Assembly (NCBI GenBank): GCA_025766275.1 | Contig: JAFKAC010000003.1 | Coordinates: 1,302,001 to 1,366,000, forward strand | DNA: 64,000 nucleotides | Source of the DNA: Lactarius indigo | Lineage: Eukaryota; Basidiomycota; Agaricomycetes; Russulales; Russulaceae | Direction: 5' to 3' | Shown here: positions 43,998-55,674 of the stretch, piece by piece | Layout of the letters: each line of letters begins with the position of its first letter | Numbering within the stretch: position 1 is the stretch's first letter | Program-made: the position numbers and the translations under genes | The notes under the pieces: generated by a model | The model's input: only the letters and a program-made list of their open reading frames with translations | Told to the model about the DNA's origin: nothing | Database searches by the model: none

Positions 43998-44948
43998 CTA
44001 CCCTAGCTCGGCCCACATGTCTTCCTCGTCGCGCTCCCTTGCAGATTGTGCCGCACGGGGCATATCCGACACCGGCCCACGACGCTGCTCTCCTCGAGCG
44101 TCAAACAACACTGAGTTGCGGGGAAGAGGCGTATGATGGAGACCATCACTCTCGTCATCTGAGAGGTCCAAATCCATGTCCAGGCTAACGCCCGCACGTC
44201 GCGCAGCCGACAAGTCAATCGGTTTTGGACGCGCAAAAATGGACTGCCCAGACCTGTATTACCCTCAATAATCAAAATTCACCATGGAAAAGTTGATCAC
44301 GTACTGCCGCACTATATTGGCTAGCCGCCCGAACTGGAGCACGTTGCGGGTAACGAGGAGTAGCGTGTCGAAAATCTCCTCCTCTTTGCTTGTCGCTCCG
44401 CAGCCCGCAAAGAGTATCACGAGTAACGTCAGAACGCAAAACACTGTCACGATGAGGTCAAACACGTTAAAAGGATATTTCCAGAATTGCTACTCGGCAC
44501 CATGAGTCGGATGGAAGACATATAATACTCGCACTTACGCGGCCAAATGCAAGGAAGCGAATTGCTACTTCCGCGATCATCGCCGAGTTAATGATTATCT
44601 CCAAAATGTAGAATGCGAGGCCAGGGCACCCCTCTCGCATACTAAGCACTACGGTGGTTATTGAGAGTGCAGTCATGGCGAGGTACAGGATGATATATGT
44701 CCGGGAGTGTATAACACGGTTGGCAATGCCCTTTCTGATCTCATCCCGCGTCATGGCGTGAATGGATCGCGGTGGGCTATAATAATATATTGTTAGCGTT
44801 CCACGCCATTCCGGCAGGGGTCACCTGTAGCGCAACCACGTCGCTGAGAAACGCACTTTGGATTTGGAGGTTCCGCGCCATTGTGTCCCCCTGCCAATGG
44901 TTCGCGCTCATCCACTTCAAGATCGTCGTCGTCGTCCCTCCGTGACAT
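43998..44948 (-). CDS. Voltage-sensor-like four-helix membrane protein
   Basis: Four exons, complement(43998..44253,44305..44489,44539..44776,44857..44948), 256 aa. An acidic N-terminus (SRRDDDDDLEVDEREPL) precedes four predicted helices: TYIILYLAMTALSITTVVLS (S1), GLAFYILEIIINSAMIAEVA followed by Arg (S2), FWKYPFNVFDLIVTVFCVL to LVILFAG (S3), and an S4-like helix TLLLVTRNVLQFGRLANIVR with Arg at regular spacing. The cytosolic tail is acidic (LDMDLDLSDDESDG) with no pore loop after S4. This is the ion-transport/voltage-sensor fold without a pore, as in proton channels (Hv1) or voltage-sensing phosphatases. No phosphatase domain follows. Whether it conducts protons cannot be told from sequence alone. 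An upstream in-frame ATG at 45032 could extend it by 28 residues. Confidence 0.75.
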
Positions 44949-45128
44949 GGCTTTGAGTTGCGGTTTGAGGCTAGGGCGCGCAGCGGCGCGGCTCGGGCCA
45001 GGGGAGGCGATTCCCCAAATAATGACAAACATACACCCAGTTCCAGGTGTGATTATTCCTCGTCGTCTCCCTGCATCATCCTATCGCCAACTACCTTGTC
45101 CAACTGTTAATTGGAACAATACTTCAAG
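44949..45128. promoter_or_regulatory. Divergent promoter, voltage-sensor gene and CWC25
   Basis: 180 bp (or 96 bp if the longer channel start is used) between outward-facing starts. No recognised element. Confidence 0.45.
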
Positions 45129-46553
45129 ATGGGTGGCGGAGATTTGAACATGAAAAAGTCGTGGCATCCGCTCCTGATGAAAAATCAGGAGCGGGTGTGG
45201 TTGGAGGAGAAGAAGGCGGTACGCCGTAACAACTCCAAGTCCATCCCCCCAATGTCCTCACATTTGTCCCGCCTTAGCTCGAGGAAAAGAAAAAGCTCGA
45301 ACAACTTCGCAAGGAAAAGGAAGAGGAACGCCAATTGCAGGAGCTCCAGCGTCTGCAAGAAGAGCAGACGGGGAAGAAGAGAACAGAGAAACTCGAATGG
45401 ATGTACGCCACACCTGCTACGGGATCTAGTCAAAATCCGAACGACTTGGAAGACTACCTGCTAGGCAAGAAACGCGTCGACAAGATTCTGATTGGAACAG
45501 AGAATGAGAAGGTGGAGCTCCCTACCTACTATTGGCCGACCCCAGTCCCTTACCATTTCATCTTAGATCGGCGCCGCACACAAAAATTTCATCGCCGTTC
45601 AGAATGCGAACACCGCGCGGGATATCGCAGCCAAAGTCCGTGAGGACCCACTACTGGCCATCAAGCAGCAAGAAGCTGCTGCCTATGAGACTCTCATGTC
45701 CAACCCCCTGCGTCTGCGCGAAATGCAGGAGCGCAATGGTATCAAACCCTCGAAGAAGGAGAAGAAAGAAAAGAAGCGCGAGAAAAAGGAGAGAAAGGAG
45801 CAACAACGTCGGGAAAGGGAGGAACGCCACCGTCCTCGATCGCCACCACTTTCTGACTATGAGGATCGTGACCGTGACCGCCACCGTTCCCTTCCATCGC
45901 GGCGCTCTCTAAGCCCTCGAGACCGCTACTCTCGCTCTCCTGTCGATTCTCGCCGATTCCGGGACCGCGACGAGCGTCCTCGCCCTTCCTACTCTCCCCG
46001 CAGGGATGGCCGTCGCAGCCGTAGTCCAAACTCTCGTCACGAGCGACGAGAACGCGGTAATGGCTTTAACACAGGCCGTAGCCGTACTTCGGACGAACGG
46101 AGGCCCCGATGGCCACGCTCGGACGAGTCTGACCCTGAGACGCGGGGCAGGGAACGTAGCAGCCGCACGCCCGAAAGGGAAATACGGCATGGTGACGACA
46201 GTTTGCTCAAACGCGCTCGCAGCCGTTCCCCCGCGGTCGAGGCCCCTCGTAATTACAAGCGCACGCGTCCCAGCTCTCCACCGAGGCCACCGGCAGCTAC
46301 CGACGACCGCGCCGCACGACTTGCAGCTATGACCAGTAACGCCGCTGAGATGTCGGTCGAAAGGAAAGACCGACTGGCCGCTTTACTGGAGAAGGAGAAG
46401 GCTGAGCTGGAAGCAGAAGAGCTCGCGCGCGCCAAGTCCAAAGGCATGGGGGGCTTCTTGAGTAAGGAGCAGAAGAAGGTGTTTGGGGGTCATGGCGGCC
46501 TCGAGGAACGACTTAGGAGAAGCAGGGCTGGGCTTGTCGCTCGGGTGGACTAA
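45129..46553 (+). CDS. CWC25: Pre-mRNA splicing factor CWC25
   Basis: Three exons, join(45129..45218,45278..45511,45567..46553), 436 aa. CWC25 joins the spliceosome after Prp2 action and promotes the first transesterification. The N-terminal CIR domain reads [20 protein letters not shown] and [20 protein letters not shown]; it is followed by [13 protein letters not shown] and the central CWC25 domain ([55 protein letters not shown]). The remainder is RS/RD-rich (residues about 210-330) as in splicing factors, and the end is [17 protein letters not shown]. Overall domain order and both intron joins agree with the family. A glycine-proline swap is not needed for the start, which is the first ATG. 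Confidence 0.92.
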
Positions 46554-46725
46554 TGTACCCCTTACCTTATCTTTACTAGCACCGTCTGAATTTCCATTTA
46601 CTAGATCCGAGAGTCGCATTTATATGAAGAAGTCTGCTTGAAAATTTGCCCAACAACAAATTGAACGAGAGGGTAAAAAAAAAGTATACATGAGCCAGCA
46701 ATTAGGCCGCCCGCGGCAAATGCGT

Positions 46726-46735
46726 CCCCCCCCCC
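46726..46735 (+). repeat. Poly-C run (10 C)
   Basis: Ten consecutive C residues in the 3' flank of CWC25, close to the 3' end of the next gene. It is a likely place for sequencing length error. Confidence 0.7.
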
Positions 46736-46772
46736 CGGCCCCCACTCCCAAAAGCAGCACTCCAACAGATGC

Positions 46773-47528
46773 TCAAACTCCTACGCCAAATGCGACCGAA
46801 ACCGAAGAGTTCCCTGAGCCACGGCTCGAGGCTGAAGTCCCAGAGGAGTAAGACGACACTGGAGTTGAGAGAAGGAAAACAGGACGAGGACAAGAGGGGA
46901 CAAACGGCCCTCCGTCTTCGATGACTGGGCGGTTGCATTGTCTCGCGTGCAATGGTCCTCCCGACCCGAAACCGAAGAGTTGAGGCGACGATGGCGATGG
47001 TCCGTGGTCCGAGGACAGCTTGACTCCTGTGAGTAAATCAAAGCATTTCCGGGCCCGAACGAACGCTGTTTCAGGGAGAGCAGGCTGTAGTGGCGGCGCC
47101 GACGTAGATGCAGAACAGTAGGCATGTGGATTATTTTTTTTGTTACAAAAATACAGTAAGCGTGCGGTCACCCCAAAGAAGAAAATAAGTACGTGATGGG
47201 GGAGATAGGGGAAAGCGTACCTTGGGAGAAAGATGGATCGTTCGCCTCGGAACCGCGTCTTTGGACTCGGGCTCAGAGACGGCAGCTGATACATGTCGGC
47301 TACCCCAGAACAGGTCGGGGGAATGCATCCTATCGCCACTACCTTTCGACTGGGCCAGCTTTGGATAGACCACCCCACGCTTGCCGTGGAATTTTAATTT
47401 TTTATTGATAAGCTGTATGTAACATAACGTGGAGCCAGCTGCGCGAGACTTACCTTCCTGACACGGCCAACAGGCGGTTGCTCAAGCAGCGCCGGAAAGT
47501 GCACATGAACGGACTGAATGGAAGGCAT
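46773..47528 (-). CDS. Uncharacterised small protein
   Basis: Proposed exons are complement(46773..47084,47221..47379,47454..47528), 181 aa; splice sites GTAAGT and GTACGC are good and frame is kept. The N-terminus is MPSIQSVHVHFPALLEQPPV then GRVRK. The middle is RGVVYPKLAQSKGSGDRMHS and PRRTIHLSPK. The C-terminal exon is Ser/Pro/Gly-rich (SSPQLFGFGSGG). No signal peptide, membrane helix or catalytic motif is seen, and I do not recognise the family. The model rests on splice quality and frame only. Confidence 0.45.
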
Positions 47529-47962
47529 CGATGAATGACTTAGCAAATGGAGATAGCAGCGAGAATCTTAACGACACACGCGCTTTTATGGGGCGCCAAC
47601 GAACGGAAACCGGACCAAATGAGATTCGAGATTCGACCAACAAACGGTCTCAATCGCCCCGGTACATTTAACGGTCGGCCACACGATAGGCTGCAACCGT
47701 TTGGAGTTCGATACGGTGCCAGTTAGTCGAGTTGGGAAACACAGAACAACTGTAGAAATTTAAAAGGGACCATTAACACTGTGACCAACATTCGCCGGTA
47801 ATGTGACTTTATCAAAGTTCAGAACAACAATGTATGGGCAAACATGGGGGGAGGGGGGAGGGGAGACTCTTCAAGATTGGCGGCCGGTCTCCGAGTCTGT
47901 TGTCACTGGGCGACGTTGTATTTCTGAAGCCAAGGCCTGTAGGTGGAGACCATCAGAAGCCG
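47529..47962. other. Spacer between two small minus-strand genes
   Basis: Contains G-rich runs near 47845-47865 (GGGGGGAGGGGGGAGGGG). No gene is seen. Confidence 0.4.
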
Positions 47963-48452
47963 TCATCCGATCAAAATCGGAAGACGTGCAACGGCTAGGC
48001 TAACGTGGTCGTGAGATGTAACAGCACCCCCGGTTCTTGAATCTTGCAGTTCATCGACTACAACAGCAAGGTTCGCGGGATCAGTATCCACCGACTCGTT
48101 TGCAGGTAGTTGTGTTTGAGTCTGGAGAACGTTATCAACAGAAGGGCCGAGGAAGAAAATCGCATAAGTACCAGTGGCTCTTGTTGAGCAGACGGCCCGG
48201 CCTCATTAGTCAGGGTAGTTGGGTCCTCCTCATAAACGTTAATGCTGCAGCCCACGGGGGGGAAGGGGAAGGACACACATCAAGGGCGTAACACATAGCA
48301 CTTACCATGGCTTCAACATCACCAACTTCTTGTGAGGTGCCCCCCTGCTGTCGATTGAAAGTAGGATATGGGTGGTATCTTCCCTGGTGGAGGAAGCGAT
48401 AGTTCGGCAGGCGAAGAGGGTACGGTTGTCTGTCCTGAGGGTTCTGCGACAT
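47963..48452 (-). CDS. Uncharacterised small acidic protein
   Basis: Proposed exons are complement(47963..48121,48172..48228,48306..48452), 120 aa. It begins MSQNPQDRQPYPLRLPNYRF with Tyr/His-rich sequence (HQGRYHPYPTFNRQQGG), then EDPTTLTNEAGPSAQQEPL and an acidic/hydrophobic end (NESVDTDPANLAVVVDELQD, SLAVARLPILIG). Donor sites are GTAAGT and GTACTT. The second acceptor (TATGAG) was chosen because it alone keeps frame. No family recognised. Confidence 0.45.
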
Positions 48453-49977
48453 GGTGCAAACGATATTACTGCCGGGTCATCTGCCAAGATATAAGACTGG
48501 ACAACCTGAAGAGAGTCCGATTACAAGGCCGCCGAGGGAATTTGGGAAGCCCTGTCCTAGCTGAGGTGCATGAGGCGATTTTGGTCAGGTAATTTTTCAC
48601 ACCCAGCGCCATTCAAAAGCGATATAGGAATAGAGCTTTATATGGAGAGCTGCGTAAACGCCAACCGTTGTGAGAAGCCGCGACTCTCAAGCGAGAACTC
48701 TAAGCTGTCTAAGTTGCGACAGTCCGCGCCAATGCACTTGGAACTACATGAACGGGCTCGACGTAACACCGGAAGGGTGACGACCGTCGAATCCATTTAC
48801 GAAAGGAGTAGCCCCCTCGGCTGGGTCTAAAGCCTCGTTTCCGCTACGTGTGGGTGGTCCCGTCAATAGTTTCACCTACGCTAATTTATACTTGCGGGGA
48901 AAAAAAATCTTCCAGACAGGTTTGCGCCCAACCCGACGGTATGTGTTCTCATCTTTTGGAGTCGAGGACCAGAGCTAGCCACTCTCGTGTGGGAGAAGAC
49001 TTCTGGTGAGAAGCGAAAATATCTCATGCCCATGGCATCCACACAATAGTGTTTAGTTTTCCGCCGGGGGTCTCCAGGACTCTGTTCAACATGCGTCAGG
49101 GACCGTGACGGGAATTGAATAGGCTGCTCGCTCACGCATCCCTGGCACTAAAGGCAGTTCGTCCAAATGATATACAGGTCTCTGGAGGTAACATCACTGA
49201 CACTGACTTTCTACCATCCAGACTATGCATACATTCAAACATCAGATTGCCTCACCTATACCAAAGATCATATAGGTGCATTTGTTGGCTTGCTCCGAGT
49301 GTATGCCAGCACCGGACAAAGAGAATGGCCTGAGAGAAGCAACACCACCTAAATACGAAGAACAAGTGATCGGATGTCAGGAAATTTACAACCAGCCTGC
49401 CAGAGGGTGACTATTATTTCAGATCGAGTACTCACTCATTTCGGCCAATCACAACCGCAGTATACCCACGCATCCCAGCGCGCTTCCCGGTAAACTAGGC
49501 CAGGTTTGTTTAAAGGTTCCGATTGGTTCAATGCAGAAGAAACCGATTGCCAGAATGGGAGTGAAACAACGCATCGTATGGGGGCACCTGACGCTGTAAC
49601 AAGAACAATAGATAGCGGACTTGCAGGCGCCCGCATCCAGCAGAAAGGAACCTTGTTGCTTCGCCGCAAAATTTCTTCTAGGTTGTCCAGGGACTTGAAC
49701 GGGAAACGCGCGCGTCCTCCAATAACATGGTGAGGTGGGTACTGTAAGTGTTTGTGCGCTACGTAATCCGAGTCTGCGATTGTCCGGTAGATGACTTTAC
49801 CGACTTTGACCGTCTGCCTTCCGCCCCCCTTACGCACAATGCAGTACCGTGACGATCGTCGTGTCTCCTTTCTGATCATACAAGATCGACAGCGAGAAGA
49901 CGCAAAAGAAAAAAAAAAGTCGAATTTGATGCGGAATCCCCGGTCCGACTAGTTCAGTCCTATCAGTGACCTGTCTC
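48453..49977. other. 1.5-kb stretch with one doubtful minus-strand ORF
   Basis: The only sizeable open frame is minus 49436-49879 (about 147 codons), with protein-like words such as GRQTVKVGKVIYRTIADSDY and GGRARFPFKSLDNLEEILRR. I cannot link it to a start, flanking exons or a family. It could be a gene fragment. The rest shows nothing. Confidence 0.3.
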
Positions 49978-51084
49978 ATGTCTTCGTTGACATACAATCG
50001 TACGTCGCGAAACGAAGTCTCAGTCAATTATTACTCATCTCCATTCATGATCAGAGGCCGTGCGCGGCATTGCTGAATTCAGTAGGCACCCGGCGCTTTC
50101 CTGTTGCGTTCTCAGGTCACGGTTGCCGGTATACAGTCGAGGTGGCAATACATACGATCCTGTATGTCCGCCAGATTTATCCAGCTGACCTTTTTGTGCG
50201 GCGCAAGAAGTACGAGACTCCCGTATATCAGTCTCGTCACCCAGGCCTAAACGAGTATATTGCTGGCGCGGTGAGAGCGATGAGCGATGAGCTTGCCCTC
50301 GTTAGCAAATTCGCCCCCTGTGCTTCGAACACGCGAAAAAGAATATTTCACCTAGGGGTCTGTTGAAAAGGTCGTGGTGGTCATCAAAGATAAAGACGAA
50401 GTTGCGCTAGAGCGGTTTATCTTCTCAATCCAGAACATGATAGCCGTCGAGTCATTCAACAAGGACACAAGGTCACACTTGCGCTGTTTTCCCGTTTCTC
50501 GTGCTTTAGTTAACTTGCTGAACCGTACAGTGTCGAAGGTGCTATGGCCACGACCTCATTGGGTCAATACTTCCGATCTTTCATGGTGAAGCTCAACATG
50601 ATCGAGTCCCAGCTAGCAGAGTTACCTCGCGATGGTGTGCAATCCCCCCAGCCTGAAATTAAGGAACGAACTAATACTTCGTGATGAGGCGAGAATACCT
50701 TCGCGATCGTATTGGAATTACGGGAAGGCGAAGCGCCCTCCACAATGCCCCACAAGGTATATACTTGACGGCTTGGGCCGGGAAATAAAGTCAGGAGAAC
50801 CCATACAGGATGACCCACCGCCGTGGATACCGGCCACGACCCAGCACACGACATCTGGCGCCTCAGAGAAGGCAGAGTTGCATATGGTCCGCGCAGTTGA
50901 TACGGGAGTAGTCAACGTAAGGAATTCAGGCACCTCTGTGCGCCCTTGTTGGGTTGACTAACGCCGCATGCAGCTTTCTTTGGCTGTTCAGGAGTCCGCA
51001 GATAAATTGCGTATTTTAGCAGAGCTCAACTCTAGTACGAATGCGGAGCAAATTCAGGTGCAGGAAATCCTGAAGGAGACTTGA
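49978..51084 (+). CDS. REV7: REV7/MAD2B HORMA-domain protein
   Basis: Eight exons, join(49978..49999,50055..50081,50137..50300,50356..50471,50531..50634,50689..50756,50809..50916,50974..51084), 239 aa. REV7 binds REV3 to form DNA polymerase zeta for translesion synthesis. The HORMA domain runs through MSSLTYNQAVRGIAEFIEVA, IHTILYVRQIYPADLF, RRKKYETPVYQSRHPGLNEY, VVVVIKDKDEVALERFIFSI and QYFRSFMVKLNMIESQL, with the safety-belt region TFAIVLELREGEAPS and DDPPPWIPA. The C-terminus (AVQESADKLRILAELN) is helical. The first two exons are only 22 and 27 nt and were placed because they rebuild the conserved N-terminal helix exactly in frame. Confidence 0.9.
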
Positions 51085-51217
51085 CAGACACCCCTGGTGA
51101 TTGCGTATTAGCCAGCGCGGGCGGACTTGTTGGTGTCAGAAGAGATAAAGTATTGATACTTGGGGAAACGCGATTAGATTTACGATCATAGGAATATGTA
51201 AAACAAAATGTGATGTG

Positions 51218-52979
51218 CTAAACGTCCACGCGTATGCGCTGAATGATCGGAATGATTCTGTCCCATTCCTCCATGGCCTGGCCTGCGTAAATGACATGGC
51301 TGCGGAGAGGAGAAAAAGTTGCTTACATTTCTATACAATTCAATCTGCCCGTCGGCAAGATTGCTCAACATCTCTTTCATCTCTGCCTCTTTCGCGTATT
51401 GGAAGGTGGCTTGTTCACGCAGGGTCTCATTGCTGAAGGTGTCGGAAGTTTCATGAGCAGTTGTTACGGCATCGGTGAGCTGTTGGCGTCGTTAGAATGG
51501 AGCCGTGGCAGGAAGACCCATACATACTTCTTTGATCTTAGCATCCAACTTTTTCATCTTTTCGACCCTGCTTCTGTCATCATCCGCACCTCTGATTGCG
51601 TCCATCTTGTCCCTCAGATATCCACTAAGTCCTAAGCCCGAACTTCCCGCGTGGCCACCTATGATGGCAGACAGCCTATCTCTCTCTGCTGTCACCCCGG
51701 ATAAGTACTCAGTGAGTTCCTCAAGGTCCAGCTGCTTTTGATCCCTCAACTTGAGTACAGCTCGATGCGCATGGGAGTAAGACAGCAGGGAATGCAGGTG
51801 CACCAGGAACGGGTCGATTGTGTTCTGTGTCTGAGGGTGGATGAGCTATTTGAAATTGCCGTAAGACACAATGTACTCACAGTGTGTCGGAGCAGCGCCG
51901 AGAATTCGAGCAAAGTATTCGAAAAATGGTTTAATTGATCAGTGATACCGGACTCGAGGAAGCCCAGCCCCTGAACGGCGACTGCCAAGTCATGATAGTC
52001 CGCAGTAAGATCTTCACCCGGTGAATCGGGAGTTCCCGCTCGTTCAGCCTCAGATCTAGCATTTGCAGAGAGTTGGGAAGAAGGCTTACCAGTTGTACGA
52101 CTACGGACACGGTTCCAAAGGCGTTCAGATGTCGACAGACTCTCTTCGAACTTGTCCACGTTCTCGCGCATCACGAGAAAACGCTCATCGGGCTTGCGAA
52201 CCCGTGCAAATGCATTGAGGAGGGTGTCAGAGAGGTTATCAATGACGCCCTGTGACTGCTCGGGTCCTGGGGGGTGTGCAACATGCTGGTGCATTATTAC
52301 ATGCTAGGGCAATGATTAATACACAGAATATTCAGAGCGAAACACGGGCGTACCCATTCAGTTGACTCGAAAAATGCACGGACAAGGGTGCTACGCTGAA
52401 GCGTTGGGTGCCTTGCTATGCGCTGCAAGAAACGGTGGAGGCTACCGTCCGGGCAATCAGGGTTGTTTTTGTATCGTCCTAACATGACTCACTCTTGTCT
52501 ACGACGCTCCATGAACTCTGGGCTGAACCTGTCGCCGGTAATGTATTCTGAAGAAGACGACGTCAGACGACGACGGATTCGTCCCGATGAACCGACCAAC
52601 CCAACCGGTGCTTGTCTGGTAGTGGGGGAACTACGCATGCGGGAAAGTCCTTAGCAAGATTATTTCTAAGGAAAACAAAGTCTTGAAAGCGTCTCCGCGA
52701 GGAAGGGTTCGGGGTCGAGAAGATAGACAAGTTCGTCTGAATACATTAGAGAGGAGAAGCTGTAAGCGGAGAGTGTTGGGTCCTCACCTTTGCGGTAACC
52801 AAGTACGAGACATATGCGTCCTTTGTCTCTGCTAACTCCTTGACGGGGTCCTTGACCTGTGTTACGAGATACCCGTACCATTTGGGATCATGTGGACCAC
52901 GGTTTTCCTCTCCTTCCTCGACGCTTTGTCTGAAGCCGGGTCGAGTGAGGGCAGAAGTATTCACAGCAGGCGTATCCAT
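51218..52979 (-). CDS. SNX4: Sorting nexin 4 (ATG24)
   Basis: Eight exons, complement(51218..51277,51327..51479,51528..51830,51881..52303,52354..52441,52493..52547,52601..52736,52788..52979), 469 aa. SNX4 is a PX-BAR protein for endosome-to-Golgi recycling and selective autophagy. The PX domain (residues about 25-150) contains VSYLVTAKTNLSIFST, SSRRRFQDFVFLRNNLAKDF, PPLPDKHRLEYITGDRFSPE and FLQRIARHPTLQRSTLVRAF. The BAR region follows with FLVMRENVDKFEESLSTSER, DYHDLAVAVQGLGFLESGI, YSHAHRAVLKLRDQKQLDLE and the C-terminal EEWDRIIPIIQRI. The start at 52979 is the best in-frame ATG. Another frame just upstream (MLGEDVEDVFDSVTWES) resembles the usual SNX4 N-terminus but cannot be joined with a GT donor. 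Confidence 0.88.
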
Positions 52980-53154
52980 TGTCCGCAGGAGATTCCCAAG
53001 TAACGCTGTCAAAGACGTCCTCGACGTCCTCTCCAAGCATGGTGAGTGGACTTGGGTGCTCGGTTCTGGCACCGGATGACGGTAGCTACCCCAGTTGATG
53101 AGGACGAATTCGGTCACAGGAGCCGGCCCGGTTGACGACACCCCTCTTTCCGTC
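52980..53154. promoter_or_regulatory. Divergent promoter, SNX4 and PTM1-like gene
   Basis: 175 bp between the two starts, part of which may be 5' coding sequence of SNX4. Confidence 0.4.
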
Positions 53155-55549
53155 ATGGCCCATCGCGTCCACAAGCTGTGGTTCTGGGCAACCTCTTTCC
53201 TATTATTTTTCCCAGCAGTATTTGGTTATGAAGTTCCAATTTTCGACACGGAATATTCTAGGCAAATCTGCTCGGGGATGTGGAGCGGGCAAAACACATT
53301 CATCAATGGTACGCAACGTACACCGACCTGGGAGCACCTGTTGAACCCAGGCTAGTCACCTTCGAAAGTAAATCGCAAGGGCAACTAGCCATGGTAATAT
53401 ACGAGTGGAGTGACTATCAATACCTTGGGAAAGTCACATCCGAGATAGATGAATACTTACCTGTAAGTTTCTGGACCCCTTCGGTTCCGCAGCGCGTTCA
53501 TACCCCTTGTTAGCAGAAGACGTATGTATGCACCTCGGACGCCGTGCGAGGGGGTTTCTGCGATCCATCTGATCTCGGTCGCTTCATCCTCGATTTGCCA
53601 GACGGCAAGTCCATCGAGAACACCACGTTCTGGTCCGCGAGAGTCGCCTTTCCCGGGAGTGAAGGAGGCTCTGACAACACGACAAGTGGATCGTTTTGGA
53701 ACAATCCCGCAGGAAATCCCACCCCTCCACCAAGTGAATACTCATCACCTCCCCGTCGGGGTCTTCAAACGCGTCAAGTAGGCCTCAATCCCAACACTAG
53801 CCCCTCTGGATTACTCGTGTATCACGAACCGATACAATATCTCGTCCGCAAAACCGGGTATTACTGCGTCGGTATGCCTGTCGTTCTATAACCAAAGTTT
53901 TCTTTTGGCTGATGAGAGCGCACATCAGCCGTCGTGCCTGTCACGGTGCTACAGACCCCTCCAACATCAGAAACATCGAAGCGACAGTCCTCTGATATCC
54001 ATCCATCGTATCATGGCACTGTTTTCTTTCGAAATGTCTTCGACGGACAACTCGCCGCGACTGATTATCCAAAAGTCAACGTACGTGGCTTCAGCAGTTA
54101 TCTGTCATCTTACGTGACCACCCTCGTAGTTCTATCTTGCTATGCTCCTCATATATTCTGCGCTGGCGGCCGCGTGGGGCTGGTTGTGTTACAAGCACGT
54201 CTCTGAGATTCTTCCCATACAAGTAAGGATCATTTGGAACACTTTAGCACTTTCACACACGAAAATTGACCACCACCATGAGTAGTATTATTTATCGTGT
54301 CTTGTCGGCTTCCTCATCATCGAGATGGTGGCTAACTTGGGTAGGTCGCCTTACGCTCCTTTTTTCTTTTTTTTGCCGTGGTTAATAGCCCCCTTCTAGC
54401 TTACTATCGGTATCTGAATGCGCATGGGAAGGGCACAGCATCAACCGTTTTCCTTTTTGTTGTCGCTATCCTCGATGCTGGCAGGAATTCCCTCTCCTTT
54501 TTCTTACTTTTGGTTGTTTCTCTCGGCTTGAGTGTCGTTCGCGATAATCTTGGTCCGACCATGCGCAAGGCCCAAATCTTATCTGTCTCTCACTTCATCT
54601 TCGGAGGTGACGTTTTTACGCCCCATGTAGTGCCAAATCTTTGCTAATTGGCCATTGTAGTGCTGTACGCCGTAGGCATCGTCGAGCTCGAGTTTGAGTC
54701 AACATCAGCTCTGGTCCTACTTCTCTTCGTGGTGCCACTGGCATTTACATTGAGCGCGTTCCTTATGTGGATCCTCTGGTCTCTCAATGGTGAACACGGT
54801 CTTAGCGTCTCAACTATGTAGCGTTATTAACGAGTGTGAACAGCCACCATTTCGCAGCTTAGGGCTCGAAAGCAACACTACAAACTCCGAATGTTCCAGA
54901 AGTTACAGTACATACTACTCTTCGTCGTTTTCGTGATATCCATATTCTTCGTGGTATCCACATTAACGTTCACTGGCCGTCTCGCCGAAGGTGCGTTGCA
55001 TTGCTTGGTTACTGTCTGGCGTCTCATGCCCCTTTCGTACAGATTACGCGGCAAATAGCTGGAAGGTCCGCTGGTGGCTCCTGGACGGCTGGCTATCCTT
55101 ACTCTACTTCTTTGCATTTGGAGGGATCGCCTACCTGTGGCGCCCGTCGGCCAACAACAGCAGATAAGTTGCTCCCGTCATTTATCCCCATTCCCCGGGT
55201 CCTGATTATCAGCCGCGATATTTTCACATTGTTGATGTCCGACGAGCTGGCTCAAGACGAAGAGGACGCTGAAGACTATGATCTCGAGGCGATCGAGCGC
55301 CGGACCGAGTCGCGACGTCGCGACGATGATGAAGCGACGCTAGTCGGGGGACGCGGCGCGGCATCCATCAATGAGGATGCTGTCGTTTTTGAGATAGGGG
55401 ACGAAGATGCTCATGATCTGAGCGAAGATGACGATGCACACAAGTCGCGGCACGCATCTACAGATCGTGCACGCGAGGACGACGACCACCCCGACGAACG
55501 CGTCGGCTTCTTAAGCGGCGGACCGAGAGCAAAGAATCGGGACGATTAG
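53155..55549 (+). CDS. PTM1: Lung seven-transmembrane (LU7TM/GOST) protein, PTM1-like
   Basis: Eleven exons, join(53155..53308,53356..53462,53517..53871,53929..54080,54130..54222,54286..54340,54400..54606,54661..54789,54844..54990,55043..55163,55213..55549), 618 aa. Ptm1-type proteins are seven-helix membrane proteins of the Golgi/endosome. A signal peptide (LWFWATSFLLFFPAVFG) leads a Cys-bearing luminal domain (MVIYEWSDYQYLGKV, CTSDAVRGGFC, HPSYHGTVFFRNVFDGQLAA). The seven helices follow (for example FYLAMLLIYSALAAAWGWL, GLSVVRDNLGPTMRK, YAVGIVELEFESTSAL, SLLYFFAFGGIAYLWRPSAN). The tail is very acidic (DELAQDEEDAEDYDLEAIE). The last intron, 55164-55212, begins AT (ATAAGT) instead of GT; if unspliced, translation stops at 55167 and loses the tail. 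Confidence 0.88.
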
Positions 55550-55674
55550 ACCCTTGGTGTAGTTATCAGCTATCAATTTCCTTCGTTTAAAGCCAAAAAT
55601 TATAAATTGCCAGTAAAATACATTTGCAATCATCGTGTTAGCAAGCAAGGTATGCGAAAGCAGATGCGACTGAA

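Noticed and set aside
52979..53041. MLGEDVEDVFDSVTWES as the true SNX4 N-terminus
   Set aside because: It resembles the family start, but no GT donor of the right phase joins it to the next block; kept only as an alternative.
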